From the NCBI GenBank assembly GCA_028822445.1, contig JAPKDQ010000007.1:95044-159043 (forward strand): DNA of 64,000 bases. The letters are read 5' to 3'. A program made the position numbers and the translations under genes. The notes below the pieces were generated by a model. That model saw only the letters and a list, made by a program, of their open reading frames with translations, made no database searches and was not told the origin of the DNA. Source of the DNA: Rhodospirillaceae bacterium. Its GTDB lineage: Bacteria > Pseudomonadota > Alphaproteobacteria > Rhodospirillales > Rhodospirillaceae. Below are positions 8,443 through 16,325 of this stretch, piece after piece; the first letter of the stretch is position 1; the number at the start of each line of letters is the position of its first letter.

Positions 8443-9120
8443 CTAGGACCCCAATAACCCGCGTAAACGTGCGACTGCAGCGGTTGGTGTGGTGATAACG
8501 GGAACATCAACCTGACCCGAAACCTTTGTTGCTGCGCGGGCCATAGAAAACTGACCAAGAACAATGCAGTCGACATCAACCATTTTCACGACTGCTTCCG
8601 CTATCAGGGCATCATGCGCCTCACCATCACCTGCCTGCAATGCGGCCAGCGCACCGTCGGCCACAACAGGCGTAAGGTTTAACACTTTGCCTTGGGCATC
8701 GGCAGCCAACTGAAATTCCACAGTCAAAGCGGATTCAGATGGCGGGAATGTGACAACCAACCCAACATTATTACCAATAGACAAAGCTTCATCAAACGCC
8801 GCTTCATTAGGCGTTAAAACTGGAATATCCAGATCTCCCTTCACCGCCTCTATCGCCGGCCCAAACGCGGAGCATGTAAAAAGTATGGCCTTGGTCATCT
8901 CGTTGCCAACGCCTGTCTGTCTGGCGTAGCGTCCCAGAGTTAGAAAGCGTTCAACAACGGGTAGTGTCAATCTGCCTTCTTTAGCCAAGTCGGCAGATAA
9001 GGAATCATCCAGAACGTTGAAGGTTTGAGCATCCGGCCAATCCGCCGCAAAGGCGCCCCAAATCGGCACCATGGAATCCCTCAAGGCATGTATCAACGCT
9101 ATACGCGGTTTATCAGACAT
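8443..9120 (-). CDS. Asp/Glu/hydantoin racemase-like protein with one catalytic Cys
   Basis: Protein of 225 residues with the two-lobed fold of the Asp/Glu racemase, hydantoin racemase, maleate isomerase and arylmalonate decarboxylase family. The N-lobe Cys is present (Cys83 in FTCSAFGP). The C-lobe position that is normally Cys in DxIVLGC is Gln190 (DCIVLGQFS). Two-Cys members racemise by two-base catalysis; one-Cys members such as arylmalonate decarboxylase do other chemistry, although that enzyme keeps the opposite Cys. A simple racemase is therefore unlikely. It lies between the CocE-type hydrolase (26-base gap) and an HIBADH dehydrogenase in the 13.2-7.5 kb operon. Confidence 0.85.
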   Translation of the reverse strand: MSDKPRIALIHALRDSMVPIWGAFAADWPDAQTFNVLDDSLSADLAKEGRLTLPVVERFLTLGRYARQTGVGNEMTKAILFTCSAFGPAIEAVKGDLDIPVLTPNEAAFDEALSIGNNVGLVVTFPPSESALTVEFQLAADAQGKVLNLTPVVADGALAALQAGDGEAHDALIAEAVVKMVDVDCIVLGQFSMARAATKVSGQVDVPVITTPTAAVARLRGLLGS

Positions 9121-9146
9121 CTCGGTGTTGACCCTACCTTAAGCTG

Positions 9147-10886
9147 TCATTTTGGAATAATAGGCAAAAGAACAAACCCGTCTTTGCTGCCGCCTACGTG
9201 CACAGCCGTCTCGCCACCAAAAATTACTGGCGGGCGGTCAATAGAATCATCATGCAAGAAGGGACCACACCCTTTCAGTTCGTTTTTAAAGTTAGAGAGC
9301 CGCTCACCAGAAGTATTGGCATGTTCATAATCTTTGCCGCGTATGGTCAAACCAATGCGATACCCTGCGGGAACGACCAAGCTTGTCGGCCAAATTTCAA
9401 TATCGACATCCACCGGCTGACCTGGCTCCAACGGCCAGACCTCATCGTGAGTATGGTACGGCCGGTAGGGCTCACTAAGTTCCTGATCGAGTTTGCGGTG
9501 AGAGGCGCGCAGCCAACCTTGCCCAATAGGTGTGTGAGGGTCAATTGCACCTTGAAAGGTAACTTCCTCGCCATCCCGGTTGAATACCCGAAGCACGAGA
9601 AATAGATCCGCGTCCGTCGTCGAGGATGAAATATTCAACTTCGCCGCCGATGGCCCTGTAATTTCTGTCTCTACCTCAAGCGGTTCAGAGTAAAAGGTTA
9701 TTCCCTGTCCAGTGGCATTAAACGCGATTGTTTTTTCGGACTGCGAAGCCTCTTGTGAAAGACACATGTTCTCTGGATCTAGGTGAAATTTAGTCCAGTG
9801 TGTCCGAGGGATCGGCCAGTCTTCTTCAAGCCGTTTTTCAAACTTATCTAAATGACGAACAAGCAGTTGTACCTTCGGCTGCTGCCCCCAGCCATTATCT
9901 TCACCTTTTAGAAAATGGCCAAAGAAGCGTTTCTGCACCTCGATACCATAGGCTGTATAAAACTCAGTCCAATGCTCTAAACCGTGTGCCTCTAGCCACT
10001 TATTTTTAGATGCTGCGCGGACGTATCCTTCAAAGTTTCCACGCAGGTGCAAGCCCTGCCCACCCCAATTTGCAGCGGTCAGCAGAGGCGTTATGATCTT
10101 ATCCCAATCAGCTGAACGCTCGCGGTAATAGGAGCCATCGAGCGGCTGAGAACGTATTTCATCGCCAAAGTCGCAGCGGTTTTTTGCCATTTCTTCTTCG
10201 GGTAGGGTCTCGTCCCCGCAGACTAGTTCGCCGGTCACTAAACTCTTGGGTCCCCGCGTGCCAAGGCCGTATTGAACCGTCTTAACCTGCATGTCCGACC
10301 AATTAGCCCAAAAGGTTGAGAGGATGCCGCCGTGATGGGTCATGTCGCGGTACCAATCCGCGGCACCTTCCCAGATGCACATAGCGGCCAGATGTTTCGG
10401 CTGGCGGGAGGCAACCTGCCACTGGTTGATGCCGAAATACGACACCCCATTCAGGCCAACTTTGCCGTTACTCCAGGATTGAATTCCAGCCCACTCGATG
10501 CATTGCACGAAATCATCTGTTTCACGTGGCGCAAAGTGTTGGATGTATCCTGGGGACCGGCCACAGCCGCGGGAATCAACACGAACACAAACGTACCCAT
10601 CTGGTACCCACTTTTCTGGGTCGACGACTTCCCAATTCTGATACTTATTGGTCGATCCGGCAGTAACGTCGGGATGCTGCTCCGCCATACGGTCCCAAGC
10701 GCTCGGATAGCCCTCTTGAAACGAGAGGCCTTTTGCATACGGACCGTAGGTCAAAAGAACCGGATACTGGCCATCTTCAATGGGCCGAAAGACATCGGCC
10801 CGGAGTACAAGGCCATCATCCATAGTTATGGTGACGTCCCAATCGACGAGCATTTTGTCACGGTTTTCAGTTTTGTATCCACTCAT
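9147..10886 (-). CDS. CocE/NonD-family serine hydrolase
   Basis: Peptidase S15-type hydrolase of 579 residues. The N-terminal alpha/beta-hydrolase domain starts with DGLVLRADVFRP (24-35); VRVDSRGCGRS precedes the nucleophile elbow GVSYFG, with Ser149. The C-terminal part (about 360-579) has the jelly-roll typical of X-Pro dipeptidyl peptidases and cocaine esterase, which cleave esters or amides of bulky acids. Unlike five other alpha/beta proteins in the window it keeps a normal Ser nucleophile. No signal peptide. It begins nine bases after the stop of the preceding dehydrogenase gene, within the 13.2-7.5 kb operon. The substrate is unknown. Confidence 0.9.
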   Translation of the reverse strand: MSGYKTENRDKMLVDWDVTITMDDGLVLRADVFRPIEDGQYPVLLTYGPYAKGLSFQEGYPSAWDRMAEQHPDVTAGSTNKYQNWEVVDPEKWVPDGYVCVRVDSRGCGRSPGYIQHFAPRETDDFVQCIEWAGIQSWSNGKVGLNGVSYFGINQWQVASRQPKHLAAMCIWEGAADWYRDMTHHGGILSTFWANWSDMQVKTVQYGLGTRGPKSLVTGELVCGDETLPEEEMAKNRCDFGDEIRSQPLDGSYYRERSADWDKIITPLLTAANWGGQGLHLRGNFEGYVRAASKNKWLEAHGLEHWTEFYTAYGIEVQKRFFGHFLKGEDNGWGQQPKVQLLVRHLDKFEKRLEEDWPIPRTHWTKFHLDPENMCLSQEASQSEKTIAFNATGQGITFYSEPLEVETEITGPSAAKLNISSSTTDADLFLVLRVFNRDGEEVTFQGAIDPHTPIGQGWLRASHRKLDQELSEPYRPYHTHDEVWPLEPGQPVDVDIEIWPTSLVVPAGYRIGLTIRGKDYEHANTSGERLSNFKNELKGCGPFLHDDSIDRPPVIFGGETAVHVGGSKDGFVLLPIIPK

Positions 10887-10895
10887 CAGGTCAAC

Positions 10896-11786
10896 TCAAT
10901 TTTCTGGTTTTTGTCGGGTCATTTTGCCGCTTAAGAAACGCACAATAGAGACCGCGTCTTCCTGCCCGAGCCCGCTAGCGGATGCCGCCGAGTAAGACAT
11001 CAGTGCAGCTGATGTGGCCGGCAGCGGCACGCCAAGTCCACTCCCAGTTTCAAGCATAGCGAGGATGTCCTTTTGCATGCTGTCTACATCGAATGCCACC
11101 GCACCAGGTTCGCCTAGAATGGCCGGCGTCTTGAGACCGAGCACGGCCAGGGCCGCTGAACTATCAGTAATGATCTCAAGTATCTGTTTGCGGTCCAGAC
11201 CGCCCGCTTCACCAAGAGCCACGGCTTCCGCTAAGGCCTGCCAATAGACACCAAGCGGCAAGTTGACGACTAGTTTCATCAATGCGCCCTGCCCAACAGC
11301 CCCAACATGAATGGTGCGACGGCACAGTATGTCGAGATACGGCTGAGCGCGCGCAACAGCACCTTCGTTGCCCCCCATCAGAGCAAACAACTTACCAGCC
11401 GCAGCAGGCGCTACGGTGCCCGATACAGGGGCTTCAACAAATTCCGCTCCAGCAACTGCCGCCTGCTCAGCGATATGTTTGGATGTGCTCGGCCGAACAG
11501 TGCTCATATCGATCAACAATCGCCCTGTCACGCCACCACTGAGCAACCCGCTTTCACTCAAGTACACTTCTGACACCGAAGCATCATCGCCAAGAATGGT
11601 AATAATGACATCGCAGGACTGAACAACATCAGCTGGAGACGAGGCCACACGAGCACCACGCGCGGCAAGCTCCGCACATTTCTCAAGTGTGCGGTTCCAC
11701 ACTGATAGATCATGGCCAGCGTCTAGGATTCTGGGCGCCATGACGGACCCCATCTTACCCAGACCTATAAATCCGACGGAGCTCAA
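10896..11786 (-). CDS. NAD(P)-dependent HIBADH-family dehydrogenase (second copy)
   Basis: Beta-hydroxyacid dehydrogenase of 296 residues. Rossmann motif GLGKMG (8-13) is followed by WNRT (30-33); Asn-Arg at the end of strand 2 favours NADP over NAD. The signature EAPVSGTVAPA (119-129) and catalytic Lys171 in GQGALMKLVVN are intact. The start is TTG 11786, nine bases after AAAGG; no better codon is in frame before the Rossmann motif. It follows the triple-RidA gene by 31 bases and precedes the CocE-type hydrolase. Overall similarity to the dehydrogenase at 7531 is only family-level, so they probably act on different intermediates. Confidence 0.9.
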   Translation of the reverse strand: MSSVGFIGLGKMGSVMAPRILDAGHDLSVWNRTLEKCAELAARGARVASSPADVVQSCDVIITILGDDASVSEVYLSESGLLSGGVTGRLLIDMSTVRPSTSKHIAEQAAVAGAEFVEAPVSGTVAPAAAGKLFALMGGNEGAVARAQPYLDILCRRTIHVGAVGQGALMKLVVNLPLGVYWQALAEAVALGEAGGLDRKQILEIITDSSAALAVLGLKTPAILGEPGAVAFDVDSMQKDILAMLETGSGLGVPLPATSAALMSYSAASASGLGQEDAVSIVRFLSGKMTRQKPEN

Positions 11787-11817
11787 CCCACTGGGCCTTT
11801 CAGTTCTAGGTGCAGCA

Positions 11818-13227
11818 TTAATCTGGTGCGTACGCTATCAGATCAAGCAATGTGTTCGCGCCCGGCACGACGAACGGTCCACCGAGACGAATCGTGGTCG
11901 ACGCTGGTTTATCATCAGGGAAGTAAGACGCCCATTCCTCAATGGATTCCGCAAACCACTGGAAGTCATCATGGAAGCAAACACGCCGGCAAATATTATC
12001 GACTGTCGTGCCAGCCGCTTCACAAATAGCGCCGATGTTTTTCATCATGTATCGCATTTGCGCCTGTCCCGGAGACCCGTACCAAGGGAATGACGGATGA
12101 CGGACCATGCCATCAGGCAAGTTTCCGTTTGAGTCAAAAGCCATCTGAGTGCTGAAAAACAGCAGGTCACCAGCTTTAACCGCTTGAGGCTCATGACCAA
12201 GCGGGGTCGGCGCATCGTCTGTATGAATTGCTTTGGCCTTGGTCTTGGCATTGTTGGTCAGGAGTGTGAGTGCAATTTCCACGCGGCTACCGCGTTCGCC
12301 CATACCCATGTATGGAGTGACAACCCGTGCCGGCGGGTTCTTGGGGAAACGGCGCTTCCATACCCGGTCCATCGCAGCGAAGTCTTCAGGGTGCCCGATG
12401 TAGACATCCGCCTTCACGGCTTTGCCGAGGGACGAGCCTGCAGCTTTCGCCATAGCTTCAAGCTTATCGAGAATGTGCTCAGTCTGCTGCTCAACCGGAT
12501 CGTCGTGCCACTGCATAGCGTCACCACCTTCCTCGACAAGGTCTGAAGCGCTTACAGACTCAAGAAAGACCCAGTCGCCGCGCCGCAGCCCAGCAGCGTG
12601 TCCGCCTGCTGCCGGGGACACTCCCTTGGGCGCCTTGATGATCTGCGGCTTGTTGCCGTCATCCAGACAAATCATGTCAACTTCCAGCATGGTGCCGAAG
12701 CACAACAACTCACGCACACCTAGATAGGAGGATGGCGGGGCCGGCGACTTCACTATCTCATCGCGCACGTTAAGGTACGGTTTCAGGCTAATGGCCGGCC
12801 AATTGTCGCCCCAAGAAAACGCCTCTTCAGTTGGGTCGTCCGAAACCAACCATTGCCACATGCGCACCATGTTTTTGTTAATGTCACAGCCGCTAGCTTT
12901 TATCGTATTCGCCAAGTTTGTCAGCACAAACTTGGTTTGAAGAGATAGCTCATTCCCGATGTAAGAATTAGCGCTAAGGACCTCAGGGGCTAGGCCGGTC
13001 TGAAAATCGCTAGCAATCTGACCTGCGATAAATACCCAGTCACCCGCGCGAATGGCCGGACTATAGGGCATCAAAGGCTTCGGCACGCCCGCTGCAAGCC
13101 CCGGCCAAATCGCCTCAATGCCCGGCTTTTTCTTGGATGCAGTTTTGGCACGCTTTGATGGCGTTTTCTTAACCGCCTTTTTTGCCGCCTTCTTTACCGT
13201 ACTCTTAACTGCCCGCTTCGCTGCCAT
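11818..13227 (-). CDS. Triple-RidA-domain protein with Lys/Ala-rich N-terminal tail
   Basis: Protein of 469 residues made of three consecutive RidA/YjgF domains (about 50-187, 196-325, 333-467) after a strongly basic tail (1-36) of VKKAAKKAVKK type, like histone H1 or PhaF tails. RidA proteins hydrolyse reactive enamines and imines and work as trimers of separate 130-residue chains. Here one chain could mimic a trimer. Only the middle domain keeps the substrate-binding Arg (PPARV, Arg301) and the following VEI Glu (317); domain 1 has PPSSY and domain 3 PAST at that place, so probably one active site of three is standard. ATG 13227 follows AGGGAT. First gene of the 13.2-7.5 kb operon, divergent from the LLM monooxygenase. 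Confidence 0.88.
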   Translation of the reverse strand: MAAKRAVKSTVKKAAKKAVKKTPSKRAKTASKKKPGIEAIWPGLAAGVPKPLMPYSPAIRAGDWVFIAGQIASDFQTGLAPEVLSANSYIGNELSLQTKFVLTNLANTIKASGCDINKNMVRMWQWLVSDDPTEEAFSWGDNWPAISLKPYLNVRDEIVKSPAPPSSYLGVRELLCFGTMLEVDMICLDDGNKPQIIKAPKGVSPAAGGHAAGLRRGDWVFLESVSASDLVEEGGDAMQWHDDPVEQQTEHILDKLEAMAKAAGSSLGKAVKADVYIGHPEDFAAMDRVWKRRFPKNPPARVVTPYMGMGERGSRVEIALTLLTNNAKTKAKAIHTDDAPTPLGHEPQAVKAGDLLFFSTQMAFDSNGNLPDGMVRHPSFPWYGSPGQAQMRYMMKNIGAICEAAGTTVDNICRRVCFHDDFQWFAESIEEWASYFPDDKPASTTIRLGGPFVVPGANTLLDLIAYAPD

Positions 13228-13311
13228 GGTGCCATCCCTGATTGTTTTTCCAGCGCGGCCATCACATGCCGCACCCCTCTATGAACATTACTCTTCCCAG
13301 ATCAGAAACAA

Positions 13312-13337
13312 ACGTGATCATATGAGGTGATCATCGT
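13312..13337. promoter_or_regulatory. Paired TGATCA dyad in divergent promoter region
   Basis: The 206-base gap between the triple-RidA operon (minus) and the LLM operon (plus) holds ACGTGATCAT, then ATGAG, then GTGATCATCGT: two TGATCA palindromes 13 bases apart (13315, 13328) in an imperfect dyad. It looks like an operator for a dimeric regulator of both operons. No regulator gene is nearby. Confidence 0.45.
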
Positions 13338-13433
13338 AATCATATCTCGGAAGCCCTCTCTTTTAAGGGTCTTTACTCATTCTATCTTCATCTATAAGTC
13401 CAAAGATGTATAGACATTCGCTAGGAGATCAAA

Positions 13434-14528
13434 ATGAAGCTCGGATTCTTCACCATGCCCATTCACCCGCTGGGTAAGGATTGGCGTCAATGCCTCCGTG
13501 AGGACCGCGAAGCCTTCATCCTGGCCGATGAGCTAGGGTTCACAGAAGGTTATGTGGGTGAGCACGCGACCGACCAAGCTGAAAACATCACTTCTTCTGC
13601 ACTGTTTATCGCAAGCTTGGCGGATGCCACAAAAAACATTCGGTTGGGTACCGGCACTGTTAATATGCCCAACACACATCCCGCTGCCGTGGCCTCTCAA
13701 ATCGCCATGCTCGATCACCTTCTCGATGGACGGTTGAACTTCGGCATTAGCCCTGGCGGCCTACTATCCGACGCAGAAGCGTTCGGAACGTTAGATAATG
13801 ATCGCACGGCAATGTTTGTCGAGGCCATAAATATGGTGCTCGACATCTGGAAATTAGGTCCTCCATATAACTTAAAGGGCAAGTATTGGACAGTATCTAC
13901 AGAGCGCACGATGATACAGGAGATTGGCCAAGGCATTTTGCCAACGCCGCTACAAAAGCCTCACCCGCCAATCATCGTCACCGCCGTGGCGCCGTTTTCC
14001 AAAGGGCTAGTCTCTGCCGCAGCACGAGGATGGGAACCAATTTCTGCGAACTTCCTCCTACCCCAGTGGGTCGCGAGTCATTGGCCCAAGTATGTGGAGG
14101 GATGTGAGCAAGATGGAAGAGAGGCGGACCCAGCCAAGTGGCGCGTCGCGAAAAGCGTATTTGTGGCGGACGACCTTGAGACTGCCAAGGCATACGCACT
14201 GGGTCCACAAAGCCCATATCGCTATTACTACAAACAGATTGTTACCAAGATGAAAACGAGCGGTCGGGCGAACCTATTCAAGTCAGACCAGGCCATGGGT
14301 GATGACGCGGTCACCGTTGATAGCGTCCTGGACGATTTAGTGATTTGGGGCACGCCTGAAAAAGTGACTGACGATCTCCTCGCCTTTCGGGAAACAACCG
14401 GTGACTTTGGCACCCTGCTTTACGCGGGGAAGGACTGGGCAGACAGGGACCTGGGCCGCAATTCAATGGTGCTCTTGGCTGAGAAAGTACTGCCAGCTTT
14501 AAACTCCGCAGTCGGTTCAAGCGATTAA
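13434..14528 (+). CDS. LLM-class flavin-dependent monooxygenase
   Basis: Bacterial-luciferase-like monooxygenase of 364 residues, a TIM barrel that uses reduced FMN supplied by a separate reductase to hydroxylate or split substrates. Family marks are KLGFFTMPIHP at the start, LGFTEGYVGEHA, IRLGTGTVNMPNTHP and RLNFGISPGG. It groups by eye with the limonene-monooxygenase and long-chain alkane type, not with the RutA type found at 50876. ATG 13434 has AGGAG at good distance. The alpha/beta hydrolase at 14547 follows after 18 bases, so monooxygenation and hydrolysis are probably consecutive steps. A candidate reductase in the window is the flavodoxin-like protein at 40411, far away. Confidence 0.9.
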   Translation: MKLGFFTMPIHPLGKDWRQCLREDREAFILADELGFTEGYVGEHATDQAENITSSALFIASLADATKNIRLGTGTVNMPNTHPAAVASQIAMLDHLLDGRLNFGISPGGLLSDAEAFGTLDNDRTAMFVEAINMVLDIWKLGPPYNLKGKYWTVSTERTMIQEIGQGILPTPLQKPHPPIIVTAVAPFSKGLVSAAARGWEPISANFLLPQWVASHWPKYVEGCEQDGREADPAKWRVAKSVFVADDLETAKAYALGPQSPYRYYYKQIVTKMKTSGRANLFKSDQAMGDDAVTVDSVLDDLVIWGTPEKVTDDLLAFRETTGDFGTLLYAGKDWADRDLGRNSMVLLAEKVLPALNSAVGSSD

Positions 14529-14546
14529 GAAGGCTTCATCTTCTCC

Positions 14547-15344
14547 ATGCAGACCACATCAATAAATGGCATAGACATCGCGCATTGCGTCGACGGAAGC
14601 CCTGATCTTCCGTGGCTCGTTCTGTCAAATTCACTGGCGACAGACCACCGCATGTGGGAGCCACAGATGGAAAGTTTAACTCAAACACACCGCGTCTTAA
14701 GGTATGATTCACGTGGGCATGGGCAGTCTCAGGCACCAGTAGGTGCCTATTCTTTCGCCATGCTGGTAGACGATCTGGTTCGGTTGCTGGACGCGCTTAA
14801 AATCGAAACCGCTGACGTTCTAGGGCTTTCTTTGGGCGGAATGACTGCCCTCGGCTTAGCCCTTGACCATCCCCAGCGGGTGAATCGCCTGATCTGTTGT
14901 GATGCAAGGGCTGACGCACCCGCTGCCTATGCCGACGGTTGGCACCAACGTATTGCAGCCGTCCGCAAAGATAACATGTCTGGTGTCGCAGAAGGCACCC
15001 TTCAGCGCTGGTTTACTAGTGCGTTTCATTTAGACCCTAAAAATGCCTCAACCCTAAATTTGTCGAGAGATATGATTCTGACAACCAGTGTAGATGGATT
15101 TTGTGGGTGCGCATCTGCTCTTACTGAATTGAATTACGCCTCAAGGCTCGATGAAATCAGGGCGCCAACATTGTGCGTGGTCGGAGACCAAGACAGCGCC
15201 GCTACACCTAATGTTATGGCCGCAATGACTGATGCCATACCAAATGCTCAATTAAAGACGATTAAGGATGCCGCCCACTTAGCTAATATGAACAATCCGA
15301 ATGCGTTCAACCGTGTGATTAAAGAATGGTGGCCAGTAAGTTGA
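14547..15344 (+). CDS. Alpha/beta hydrolase, 3-oxoadipate enol-lactonase-like
   Basis: Canonical alpha/beta hydrolase of 265 residues resembling PcaD-type enol-lactonases. It has NSLATDHRMW near the start (oxyanion region), RYDSRGHGQS, the elbow GLSLGG with Ser95, and AAHLANMNNP with the catalytic His244; the acid is the Asp of VVGDQDS. Lactonases of this type open enol-lactones from ring cleavage, and the preceding LLM monooxygenase could produce a lactone. This is the only short alpha/beta protein of the window with an intact triad. ATG 14547 overlaps no other gene; AGAAGG lies 14 bases upstream, rather far. Confidence 0.9.
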   Translation: MQTTSINGIDIAHCVDGSPDLPWLVLSNSLATDHRMWEPQMESLTQTHRVLRYDSRGHGQSQAPVGAYSFAMLVDDLVRLLDALKIETADVLGLSLGGMTALGLALDHPQRVNRLICCDARADAPAAYADGWHQRIAAVRKDNMSGVAEGTLQRWFTSAFHLDPKNASTLNLSRDMILTTSVDGFCGCASALTELNYASRLDEIRAPTLCVVGDQDSAATPNVMAAMTDAIPNAQLKTIKDAAHLANMNNPNAFNRVIKEWWPVS

Positions 15345-15451
15345 GCTTGGTATGACACGAAAAATTATACACGATAGTTCACAAACCAATATTCTTTCCT
15401 CTGTAGTTTATATCTAAAGTACGTGTGCCCTGCCTACAACGCTCATAGGTT

Positions 15452-16249
15452 TCAAGTGGCGGTTATAAAACCGGAAACAGCTCGAACCCAATCAACGGGG
15501 TGCTCATCAACGATATCCCAACTGCCTCCAATTATCTCGGCAAACTGGAAATCAGGCCTCATCTTTCGGGCCTGTAGCGCATTCTCATAAATACTATCCC
15601 CTGTATTCGTTAGAATGAGAGTGGGGTGTTTAATGAGCGGTAGTGTGGAAGCATGGTCGTATTGAAATGCAGCATGGTGACCGTACCAAAAAGGACCGTA
15701 GCCAATAAGCGACTCTGCAATGTAGCGGCCAGAGAGGTCCCAATTTGTATTTTCGTTGGCCGCGGACATTCGAGTTTGATAGAGGCTTAATAGTCGCTTT
15801 CCATCAAGGCCCGGAGAAAATCCCTTTTCACCTGTCTCGACATAATCCAACCCCTCTTCTTTCTCTTTAGCCGATAACGGCAGTGGACCATTGAGAATTA
15901 GGGCAAGAACACGCGACTCAAATTGCAGGGCCACTTCAGTTGCAACCATCGCACCGGTGTGGTGACCCAATACATACGCGGACTCGATTCCTAAGTGATC
16001 CAGAACGCTTGGTATGACCTTCGCGTAGTCTTCAACACGAGGGGTGAATTCGGTTGGGTCTGAACCGCCGAACCCAGGCATATCGACACCGATGGCCCTA
16101 ATTCCTCTAACACTTAATAGTCCGTACACACTATCGAATTGACGCAATGACATTGGTGCTTGATGGCAAAGAACGAGCGGCGTTCCCTCTTCTGTATCTT
16201 GAAAATGAACTTGGCCAAACGGACCGTCTGCGTACCCTCTTTTCACCAT
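15452..16249 (-). CDS. Alpha/beta-hydrolase-fold protein with GHHTG elbow
   Basis: Cytosolic member (265 residues) of the window's unusual alpha/beta family. It starts KRGYAD...GQVHF, has HQAPMS (29-34) at the oxyanion site, DMPGFGGSD, and GHHTG (95-99) with His97 at the nucleophile position. The C-terminal His site reads GGSWD, so the triad is absent, while the Asp of NTGDS is kept. The closest relative by motif is the exported protein at 19 (both have HQ-S/A-PMS). ATG 16249 has AGG eight bases upstream. It follows a flavin oxidase by 76 bases, an arrangement repeated at 45233-48428. Function unknown; possibly a lyase or a C-C or ester cleavage enzyme with altered chemistry. Confidence 0.87.
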   Translation of the reverse strand: MVKRGYADGPFGQVHFQDTEEGTPLVLCHQAPMSLRQFDSVYGLLSVRGIRAIGVDMPGFGGSDPTEFTPRVEDYAKVIPSVLDHLGIESAYVLGHHTGAMVATEVALQFESRVLALILNGPLPLSAKEKEEGLDYVETGEKGFSPGLDGKRLLSLYQTRMSAANENTNWDLSGRYIAESLIGYGPFWYGHHAAFQYDHASTLPLIKHPTLILTNTGDSIYENALQARKMRPDFQFAEIIGGSWDIVDEHPVDWVRAVSGFITAT

Positions 16250-16325
16250 GGTTATACCTAGTTTTCCGTTTTAAAATATTGGTGATGCTTGGAGAAGGCA
16301 TTGCCGTTTGTTAAGATCATGGAAT

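Noticed and set aside
10332..10934. Plus-strand open frame of 200 codons opposite the CocE-type gene
   Set aside because: Antisense to conserved hydrolase motifs, with no start signal.
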